From UBA6382 sp964596865 (GTDB taxonomy: Bacteria; Bacteroidota; Bacteroidia; Bacteroidales; Bacteroidaceae), in NCBI GenBank assembly GCA_964596865.1, contig CAZQVW010000140.1, positions 1-7,206 of the forward strand: a DNA stretch of 7,206 nt, given 5' to 3'. Below are positions 1 to 5,327 of the stretch, piece by piece. Each line of letters starts with the position of its first letter. Within the stretch, counting starts at the first letter, position 1. The notes below the pieces were generated by a model. It had not been told where the DNA came from. It saw only the letters and a list, made by a program, of their open reading frames with translations, and searched no databases. Both the position numbers and the translations under genes were made by a program.

Positions 1-49
1 CTGTAATACCAATAAACCGTAATAATAACCCCCAATCATAATATTGTAT

Positions 50-1102
50 ATGGCAAGATTCAATTCCTCTGTATCAATGTGCGCGGCACGATTGGCAATG
101 CTGGGGCTGGCTGTGGTATGCCTGCTGTGGGTGGGCGCATGCACCGGTAGCAATAAAGGTGGCGACAACTCAGATGGCGATTCGCTGGTGGCAAAAGTGG
201 ATTCCGCGCATATCCGCGACAGTTTATTGTGGGTAGGCTATCATAGTAACGACCTCGCGTTCCACGGGCTGCACGGTCATGTGAAAATGATGCTCAAAGA
301 CGGTGTTGCCTACGAATTTGATGAAGATGGCGTTTGGACAGGAATAGATGGGAAAGACCCGATGGAGGAAGATGTCTCGTTTGATGCCACTAATAATAGT
401 TATGTGCGGAGTAAGGCCGGATTAATTGTGCGCGAGCAAAACTGGGAGGGCTACACTGTGTACACATGGGCCGATGGCGTGCTTTCTGGTGCAACATATT
501 ACGAGGGCGGTATAGAGCAGGCCGAGGCAGGTCATGGCGAACAAGGGTACCAAAGTCGTTTTACGTATAATTATGACTCCTTAGGGCGCCTGCATAGTGT
601 AAGGATGCAAGAAAAAGAGGATGGTGTGAGGGGATGGTCGAAACCGGTGACGACTGTATATAAGTATCTGAAAAGTGATGCGCAAGGCAATTGGCTAATA
701 TGTAAAAGTAGCGATGGAATGGAGTATCGCGCGATGGCTTATTGGGATATGCCCTCAATAAAGAGGGATTCTTCCCGCTTTCTGCCGCTCAATCAAACCT
801 ACGTCTTTACCGGCACTGCCGGAAAGAAGACTTTTGCTGCCCTTATCCTTGGGCGGCAAATAGGGGCGTGCTGCGTGGAGGGCAATAGCTATGATGTCTC
901 GTTGAAAAACTTTGATGAACACAAGGGCACGCTTACCCTTTCGCTTCTCTCGCCGAAGGATGGAAGAATGATGGGGGAATGGCACGGCGTGGTGAAGCGC
1001 AATAGCTCCTCTAAGACACAAAAACGCCAGTCGTGGATATACAACGGTAATATAATAATGTCAAATGGGAGGAGTTTGGCGTTTTCTATGAACGAAAAAT
1101 AG
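50..1102 (+). CDS. putative lipoprotein of unknown function
   Basis: I do not recognise a named family. From the ATG at 50 the product has 350 residues; an in-frame TTG at 44 and an ATG at 77 are alternatives, the latter giving a more usual 21-residue signal before the cysteine. The N-terminus is a lipoprotein signal: a hydrophobic stretch ending in the lipobox VGAC, lipidated Cys31 predicted, followed by a polar Gly/Asn/Asp linker. Residues about 70-100 (HGLHGHVKMMLKDG, then YEFDEDG) and 171-183 (FTYNYDSLGRLHS) resemble the YD-type beta-strand repeats common in Bacteroidetes surface lipoproteins. The last ~100 residues alternate hydrophobic strands with glycines (YVFTG, TLTLSLL, GEWHG, WIYNG, SLAFSM) and could form a small beta-barrel-like domain. 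DSA (51-53), DSL (57-59) and DSL (176-178) fit the D(S/T)(A/I/L/V/M/T) O-glycosylation motif described in Bacteroides. Probably envelope-located; the function is open. No promoter is seen in the 49 bases upstream. Confidence 0.75.
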   Translation: MARFNSSVSMCAARLAMLGLAVVCLLWVGACTGSNKGGDNSDGDSLVAKVDSAHIRDSLLWVGYHSNDLAFHGLHGHVKMMLKDGVAYEFDEDGVWTGIDGKDPMEEDVSFDATNNSYVRSKAGLIVREQNWEGYTVYTWADGVLSGATYYEGGIEQAEAGHGEQGYQSRFTYNYDSLGRLHSVRMQEKEDGVRGWSKPVTTVYKYLKSDAQGNWLICKSSDGMEYRAMAYWDMPSIKRDSSRFLPLNQTYVFTGTAGKKTFAALILGRQIGACCVEGNSYDVSLKNFDEHKGTLTLSLLSPKDGRMMGEWHGVVKRNSSSKTQKRQSWIYNGNIIMSNGRSLAFSMNEK

Positions 1103-1111
1103 GGTTTAGGC

Positions 1112-1142
1112 TTTATTTTTCGGAGAAAAAGCAGTAAATTTG
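1112..1142 (+). promoter_or_regulatory. Bacteroidetes-type promoter of ftsY
   Basis: The -7 element TAAATTTG (1135-1142) is an exact match to the Bacteroidetes consensus TAnnTTTG. TTTA (1112-1115), 19 bases upstream, matches the -33 element TTTG at three of four positions. Transcription would begin near 1149, leaving a leader of about 20 bases before the ftsY ATG at 1172. The -33 to -7 spacer carries a short AT-rich hairpin, TTTTTC (1116-1121) with GAAAAA (1125-1130). Its position over the promoter might matter for regulation, but nothing shows that it does. The site is just downstream of the lipoprotein stop codon, so ftsY probably starts its own transcript. Confidence 0.7.
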
Positions 1143-1171
1143 CACATTAGAACAAACGCGCGCATAATTTT

Positions 1172-2164
1172 ATGGGATTTTTTAACATATTTGGCAGCAA
1201 GAAAAAGGCGCCGGAGCAAAAAGAAGAGTTAGATAAAGGTTTGGAGAAGACCCGCAGCGGATTCTTTGACAAACTAAGCCGCGCTATTGCCGGTAAGACC
1301 ACCATCGATGACGATGTGCTGGACAATTTGGAGGAGACCCTCATGGCCTCCGATGTAGGCGTGGACACTACTCTCGATATTATCCGCCGTGTCCAGGAAA
1401 GGGTGAAGAAAGACAAGTATCTTACTACCTCGGAGCTCAATAATATCCTGCACGATGAGATTGCCCAGATGCTCACCTCGCCGGATGGTGGTGCGCCAAT
1501 GCCAAAAAGCGGCGATGACCACAACAGTAATAACGGCGAGGCCGTGCAAAAGCCCTACGTTATCATGGTGGTGGGAGTTAATGGCGTGGGCAAAACCACT
1601 ACTATCGGTAAACTGGCTTATATGTATAAGCAGCAGGGACTTAAGGTGGTTCTCGGTGCTGCCGATACCTTCCGCGCCGCCGCCATCGAGCAGTTGGAGA
1701 CGTGGGCGAAGCGCGTGGATGTGCCGCTGGTGAAACAACAGATGGGCAGCGACCCCGCATCTGTGGCCTACGACACACTGTCCCACGCTATAAACGAGAA
1801 TGCCGACGTTGTAATCATCGATACTGCGGGCCGACTGCATAATAAGGTGGGGCTGATGAACGAGCTCACAAAAATAAAGAAGGTAATGGGCAAGCTGTTG
1901 AGCTATGCGCCCAATGATGTGATGCTGGTTTTGGATGGCTCCACCGGTCAGAACGCGTTTGAGCAGGCCAAGCAATTTGCACAGGCCACAAACATTACCT
2001 CGCTGTGCATTACCAAACTGGACGGCACAGCCCGCGGGGGTGTGGTGATAGGAATCAGTCATCAAATGAAGATTCCCGTGCGCTTTATCGGTGTTGGCGA
2101 AGGGATAAACGACTTGATGCCGTTTGACAAGCGTGAATTTGTGGATTCTCTGTTTAAGAAATAA
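1172..2164 (+). CDS. ftsY: signal recognition particle receptor FtsY
   Basis: This is the SRP receptor GTPase. It docks ribosome-nascent-chain-SRP complexes at the inner membrane; paired GTP hydrolysis with Ffh hands the chain to the SecYEG translocon. The 330-residue protein has a short basic N-terminus starting MGFFNIFGSKKK, a probable amphipathic membrane-contact helix, and no long acidic A domain. The helical N domain covers about 25-102. A polar linker at 103-127 leads into the G domain. There, G1 is GVNGVGKTT (135-143), the insertion-box DTFRAAA is at 165-171, G3 DTAGR at 217-221, G4 TKLD at 281-284, and the GVGE closing loop at 307-310. DTFRAAA and the long I-box insertion separate the SRP GTPases from other P-loop GTPases, and the absence of an M domain excludes Ffh. 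Length is normal for compact FtsY proteins. The gene is preceded by its own promoter and followed after 33 bases by rimO. Confidence 0.97.
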   Translation: MGFFNIFGSKKKAPEQKEELDKGLEKTRSGFFDKLSRAIAGKTTIDDDVLDNLEETLMASDVGVDTTLDIIRRVQERVKKDKYLTTSELNNILHDEIAQMLTSPDGGAPMPKSGDDHNSNNGEAVQKPYVIMVVGVNGVGKTTTIGKLAYMYKQQGLKVVLGAADTFRAAAIEQLETWAKRVDVPLVKQQMGSDPASVAYDTLSHAINENADVVIIDTAGRLHNKVGLMNELTKIKKVMGKLLSYAPNDVMLVLDGSTGQNAFEQAKQFAQATNITSLCITKLDGTARGGVVIGISHQMKIPVRFIGVGEGINDLMPFDKREFVDSLFKK

Positions 2165-2197
2165 CGTCTTCATTTAATAAGTAATACTTGTCTGATT

Positions 2198-3526
2198 ATG
2201 CCTGCTGTGGATCTTATAACAATGGGATGCTCCAAGAACCTTGTGGATTCCGAACACTTGCTTTTTCGCTTGAAAGAGGCAGGCTATAATGTCTATCATA
2301 ATCCCCACAGACTTCACCACGATATAGCCGTGGTCAATACTTGCGGTTTTATCACCGATGCCAAGGAAGAAAGTATTGAGATGATTCTGAAATTGGTGGA
2401 TCTCAAGAATAGCCGGAAATTGCGGAAAGTTTTTGTGATGGGATGCTTATCTGAACGTTTCTATAAGGAACTAAATCAGGAGATTCCCGGGGTAGACAAA
2501 TATTATGGCAAGTTTAATTGGAAAAGTCTTGTAGATGACCTCGTTGCGGAGGACAAGGTCTCGACTTCGCGGATGAGCGCTTATTCCCTAAGCGCTGATG
2601 GGCGTTTATTGACCTCGCAAGGCCATTATGCCTACATAAAAATTTCCGAAGGTTGCGATCGTAACTGCGCCTACTGCGCCATTCCTTTGATGACGGGGCG
2701 GCATAAAAGTAGGCCAATGGACGAAATCCTGCACGAAATGGAGGGCATGGCCAAAAAGGGAGTGCACGAATTCCAGATAATTGCGCAGGAGCTCACTTAT
2801 TATGGTATGGATCTCTACAAAGAAAGGAAACTGCCAGAATTAGTAGAGCGAATGGCTGCCATTCCAGGGGTGCGCTGGATTAGATTGCACTATGCCTATC
2901 CCAATGGTTTCCCGCTCGACCTCCTTCGCGTGATGAGAACTCACTCCAATGTGTGCCGCTATTTAGATATTGCCCTTCAGCATGCCAGTGATAGGATTTT
3001 GCAAAGAATGCAGCGCCATATCACTAACCAAGAACAGCGCTCCTTGATAAATACCATACGCAAAGAAGTGCCGGGCATCGCCATTCGCACTACGTTTATG
3101 GTGGGTTTCCCGGGAGAAACGGAGGAAGATTTTCAAGAACTATTGGATTTTGTAAAGGAGATGCGCTTTGAGCGAATGGGCGCGTTTACTTATAGCGAAG
3201 AGGAGGGCACTGCCGCCGCCAAACTCTATGAGGACGATGTGCCTGAGGACGTAAAACAGCACAGGCTGGATAAACTCATGGCCCTTCAGCAGAATATCTC
3301 CCAAGAGATTATGACTACCCGAGTAGGGCAGAAGATGCCGGTAATCGTAAGTCATAAAGAGGGAGAATACTATGTGGGACGCACCGAGTTTGATTCGCCG
3401 GAAGTGGACGGAGTGGTATTTATCTCTGTGCCCACTGGTAAACGCCTATTGTCTGGCCATATATACAATGTGAACATTACGGATTCAAACGAATTTGACC
3501 TTTATGGTAAATTGGCTCCACAATAA
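2198..3526 (+). CDS. rimO: ribosomal protein S12 methylthiotransferase RimO
   Basis: A radical SAM enzyme that adds a methylthio group to the beta carbon of a conserved aspartate in ribosomal protein S12 (Asp88 in E. coli numbering). Its 442 residues equal the usual RimO length. The N-terminal methylthiotransferase domain supplies Cys11, Cys49 and Cys83 for the auxiliary 4Fe-4S cluster. The radical SAM motif CxxxCxxC is C153, C157, C160 within KISEGCDRNCAYCAIP. MVGFPGETEEDF (301-312) is a conserved radical SAM strand-loop, and a C-terminal TRAM domain spans roughly 373-440. The SEGCDRNCAYCAIP context and the stretch FQIIAQELTYYGMDLY (192-207) favour RimO over the tRNA enzyme MiaB. The ATG at 2198 follows an AT-rich 33-base gap without a promoter, so it is probably co-transcribed with ftsY. 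Confidence 0.96.
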   Translation: MPAVDLITMGCSKNLVDSEHLLFRLKEAGYNVYHNPHRLHHDIAVVNTCGFITDAKEESIEMILKLVDLKNSRKLRKVFVMGCLSERFYKELNQEIPGVDKYYGKFNWKSLVDDLVAEDKVSTSRMSAYSLSADGRLLTSQGHYAYIKISEGCDRNCAYCAIPLMTGRHKSRPMDEILHEMEGMAKKGVHEFQIIAQELTYYGMDLYKERKLPELVERMAAIPGVRWIRLHYAYPNGFPLDLLRVMRTHSNVCRYLDIALQHASDRILQRMQRHITNQEQRSLINTIRKEVPGIAIRTTFMVGFPGETEEDFQELLDFVKEMRFERMGAFTYSEEEGTAAAKLYEDDVPEDVKQHRLDKLMALQQNISQEIMTTRVGQKMPVIVSHKEGEYYVGRTEFDSPEVDGVVFISVPTGKRLLSGHIYNVNITDSNEFDLYGKLAPQ

Positions 3527-3596
3527 TCAAACTATTCCAAACCCAACACTCACACAACAACTCTTAATCCCCTGCGCTTTCAGCGCTTCACAAGTT

Positions 3597-3872
3597 ATGA
3601 CAAACAAGGAATTTCTAACCGCACTGGCACGAAAAAATCAAATGCAGACCAATCTTTGTCAGAAAATGATAAATGAATTGGCCGACACCATGGTAGGTGC
3701 GCTTGATCAGGAGGATAGCGAGGTGGCAGTGTCGGGTTTAGGCAGTTTTGAGATAAAAAAGAAAGGCGAAAGGATTATGGCCAACCCCTCCACCGGCAAA
3801 AAAATGCTTCTGCCCCCGAAACTTTCCCTTATTTTTAAGATGTCGCCTACATACAAGAATAAAATCAACTAA
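3597..3872 (+). CDS. HU-family DNA-binding protein, 91 residues
   Basis: A small histone-like nucleoid protein of the HU/IHF family, expected to dimerise and bend DNA. The ATG at 3597 gives 91 residues beginning MTNKEFLTALARK, the normal HU length. A longer reading from a TTG at 3495 overlaps rimO and adds a non-HU peptide, so I reject it. Helices 1-2 occupy about 2-38, the beta saddle follows with GLGSFEIKKKGER (47-59), and the arm tip carries the family hallmark NPSTGKK (63-69), whose proline inserts between base pairs in HU. The C-terminus LSLIFKMSPTYKNKIN matches the terminal helix region. HU versus IHF subunit cannot be decided. The 70-base gap after rimO has no recognisable promoter. 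The last six codons, including the stop, are the first unit of a 21-base tandem array that fills the gap to the next gene, itself an HU paralogue. Confidence 0.93.
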   Translation: MTNKEFLTALARKNQMQTNLCQKMINELADTMVGALDQEDSEVAVSGLGSFEIKKKGERIMANPSTGKKMLLPPKLSLIFKMSPTYKNKIN

Positions 3873-3980
3873 CTAAAGAGCAAAACTCATTGAGTAGAGA
3901 ACAATATCGACTAAGAAAAGAGCAAAGTCTATTCTATTAAGACAAAAATCTGTTAATAAAAGACGAAAATCAACTAAGTA
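3855..3980 (+). repeat. six-unit 21-base tandem array repeating the 3' end of the HU gene
   Basis: Six contiguous degenerate units of exactly 21 bases start at 3855, 3876, 3897, 3918, 3939 and 3960. The core is approximately AAGAnnAAAATCnACTAA followed by three variable bases. Unit 1 is coding: AAG AAT AAA ATC AAC TAA, the last codons and stop of the 91-residue HU. The other units repeat it in the same register, and the sixth codon is TAA, TGA, TAA, TCT, TAA and TAA in turn, so the stop recurs in five of six units. Units 1 and 6 share AAAATCAACTAA exactly. The array ends 18 bases before the ATG of the next HU gene and fills almost the whole 126-base gap. Twenty-one bases equal two helical turns, and most units carry an A-tract of three to five bases at the same place. 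Function unknown. It is not CRISPR: units abut with no spacers. Confidence 0.85.
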
Positions 3981-3998
3981 GCTTTCTGCGGTTTGTCT

Positions 3999-5300
3999 AT
4001 GGCAAAAGAAAAAATAACACTTCAGATGCTGGGCGAAAGAATGGCCCTCTCCACGGGGCGGAGCAAGTCCGCCTGTGAGCATTTTGTGCGCTCTTTCTTT
4101 TCTACTCTCAAGGAGGCTTTGCAGAACGATAATATTGTAAAGATTAAGGGCTTCGGGACATTCAAACTTGTAGTGGTAAACGCCCGCGAAAGCATTAATA
4201 TCAATACAGGGCAGAGAGTGAGTCTGCGGGAGTACAATAAAATCACGTTCACTCCCGACAAGGTGATGAAAGACAAGGTTAATCGCCCGTTCTCCCAGTT
4301 TGCTTCGCTCGCTTTGGATGATGAAGATTTGATTATTGTGGAAGAATCGCAGAAAGAAGAGCAATCTGAAAAGAATACTTCCGCAAACGCGCCTAAACAA
4401 CAGGATAACCCATCTAAAGCGCAGAGCACCCCTTCTGAACAACAGAATTCCATTTCAGAACAGCAGGCTATTGATTCTCAAACAGAGCCGGAAATCAAGC
4501 CTACTGTTGCAGAAACACACAACGGATTCGGCAATTCCGGAAAAGAAGACGACAATTCCGGAAAAGATAATGTCGGCGATACCAATAATGATGTAGATAC
4601 CGCTCAAGCAAATGTAGACAGCGCTCCTACCAATGCTAGTAGTGCTCCTACTAATGGTAATAGTTCTCCTAACAATGTGAACAGCATTACTATCAATGCT
4701 GATAGTGCTACTATCAATACAGGGAGCGCAACAGTCAATGCTGATAGTGCAACTATTAATGCAGATAGTGCAACTATCAATGCAGATAGCGGTATCGTTA
4801 GCGCAGACGACGCCACTAATGATGCTGAGAACGATAAATCCGAAGACAATAACGACACTGACACCCCTACGCCCGAGCCAAAGAAGCGGCGGAGCTTTAT
4901 GTGGGTGATATGGGTATTGCTAATATTGGTGGCTGGAACAGGATGTTACATTATTGGCTACTCGCGTATCTTTCCTTCCAAATTTTTAGAGCCGTTAATT
5001 ACTCGTTTACAGACCGAGGTTTTGCAATCATCGACCACTGCGAAACCCCACGCGAAGCCGGACAAGAATAAGTACAAGAAAAGCGGCGGAATTAAGAATA
5101 TGAACGTAGGGATTAAGAAAAATGTCGCTATTCCCTCTGCCTCAAAATCGGTGGCAACTCCTGTGAAAAGCGATTCCTCCCATTCAAATCCTGCCGGAGT
5201 TACGAATGTTAATGCCCAAAAGCATAGCAGTTTAAACAGTTCTTCCGCGCGAGACAATCATCACAGTATTCATTCAAATACAAACAATAAACAACCCTAA
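3999..5300 (+). CDS. membrane-anchored HU-domain protein with heptad-repeat linker
   Basis: The ATG at 3999 (MAKEKITLQ) is chosen over a TTG at 3993 and gives 433 residues. Residues 1-100 are an HU/IHF-like fold, with VKIKGFGTFKLVVVNARES (47-65), a variant arm NINTGQR (67-73) and FTPDKVMKDKVNRPFSQF (84-101). About 105-294 is a polar, acidic, Asn/Ser/Thr-rich linker with seven-residue repeats. KKRR (295-298) precedes one hydrophobic span at about 300-321, which by the positive-inside rule keeps the HU domain in the cytoplasm. The remaining ~112 residues are Lys/Ser/Asn-rich and would be periplasmic. Bacteroidales genomes carry HU proteins with a transmembrane segment next to rimO, some ending in a peptidoglycan-binding SPOR domain; I see no SPOR fold here. 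The likely role (inferred) is tethering DNA, or an HU heterodimer, to the membrane. The gap to pfp is 27 bases. Confidence 0.88.
   Translation: MAKEKITLQMLGERMALSTGRSKSACEHFVRSFFSTLKEALQNDNIVKIKGFGTFKLVVVNARESININTGQRVSLREYNKITFTPDKVMKDKVNRPFSQFASLALDDEDLIIVEESQKEEQSEKNTSANAPKQQDNPSKAQSTPSEQQNSISEQQAIDSQTEPEIKPTVAETHNGFGNSGKEDDNSGKDNVGDTNNDVDTAQANVDSAPTNASSAPTNGNSSPNNVNSITINADSATINTGSATVNADSATINADSATINADSGIVSADDATNDAENDKSEDNNDTDTPTPEPKKRRSFMWVIWVLLILVAGTGCYIIGYSRIFPSKFLEPLITRLQTEVLQSSTTAKPHAKPDKNKYKKSGGIKNMNVGIKKNVAIPSASKSVATPVKSDSSHSNPAGVTNVNAQKHSSLNSSSARDNHHSIHSNTNNKQP
4392..4475 (+). repeat. four degenerate heptapeptide repeats, proximal linker
   Basis: Within the membrane-anchored HU gene, residues 132-159 read PKQQDNP, SKAQSTP, SEQQNSI, SEQQAID. 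The last two are the clear pair: SEQQ recurs exactly seven residues apart (DNA units 4434-4454 and 4455-4475, 21 bases each). The first two units are weaker and included because the S/K-x-Q position and the terminal proline line up. The stretch is polar and lacks the a/d hydrophobic pattern of a coiled coil. Confidence 0.55.
4532..4567 (+). repeat. 15-base direct repeat with 21-base period in the linker
   Basis: CAATTCCGGAAAAGA occurs exactly at 4532-4546 and again at 4553-4567, one 21-base period apart. It encodes the tandem peptides NSGKEDD and NSGKDNV (residues 179-192) of the membrane-anchored HU protein. The exact nucleotide identity suggests a more recent duplication than in the neighbouring repeat blocks. 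Confidence 0.85.
4590..4820 (+). repeat. eleven heptapeptide (21-base) repeats, consensus NADSATI
   Basis: Eleven contiguous 21-base units encode residues 198-274 of the membrane-anchored HU protein: DVDTAQA, NVDSAPT, NASSAPT, NGNSSPN, NVNSITI, NADSATI, NTGSATV, NADSATI, NADSATI, NADSGIV, SADDATN. Units starting at 4737 and 4758 differ at only two silent positions, while the outer units have diverged. Differences among the central units are partly synonymous (AGT/AGC, GCT/GCA), which suggests the peptide is what is kept. Five units contain DSA or DTA. The pattern has one hydrophobic residue per seven at most, so it looks like an extended or solenoid-like spacer rather than a coiled coil. Confidence 0.9.
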
Positions 5301-5327
5301 TTTATCTAAATCAACTATTCATAGACC

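Noticed and set aside
1274..2173. Minus-strand open frame of 299 codons opposite ftsY
   Set aside because: It is the antisense shadow of a well-supported gene with all SRP-GTPase motifs; its translation is His/Leu-rich with no recognisable domain.
2198..3526. tRNA methylthiotransferase MiaB
   Set aside because: The radical SAM motif context and the rest of the sequence fit RimO, and the HU/ftsY neighbourhood is typical for RimO in this lineage.
3574..3586. GCGCT-TTC-AGCGC hairpin between rimO and the first HU gene
   Set aside because: Only five base pairs and no T-tract, so not a terminator; no evidence for a regulatory role.
3495..3596. N-terminal extension of the 91-residue HU from a TTG start
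   Set aside because: It overlaps rimO, has no HU similarity, and the ATG at 3597 gives the normal HU length and N-terminus.
3855..3980. CRISPR array
   Set aside because: Units are contiguous 21-base degenerate repeats without spacers, and no cas gene is nearby.
3979..3986. TAGCTTTC as a -7 element for the membrane-anchored HU gene
   Set aside because: It matches TAnnTTTG at seven of eight positions, but no -33 element lies at the right spacing and it would give an almost leaderless transcript.
4604..4864. Minus-strand frame encoding a strikingly hydrophobic LSALIVA-repeat peptide that looks like a membrane protein
   Set aside because: The pattern is the reverse complement of the NADSATI repeat, so both the open frame and the hydrophobicity are by-products of the plus-strand repeat.
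4983..5297. C-terminal SPOR domain in the membrane-anchored HU protein
   Set aside because: Related proteins can carry one, but this tail is low-complexity Lys/Ser/Asn-rich with no SPOR-like alternation of strands and helices.
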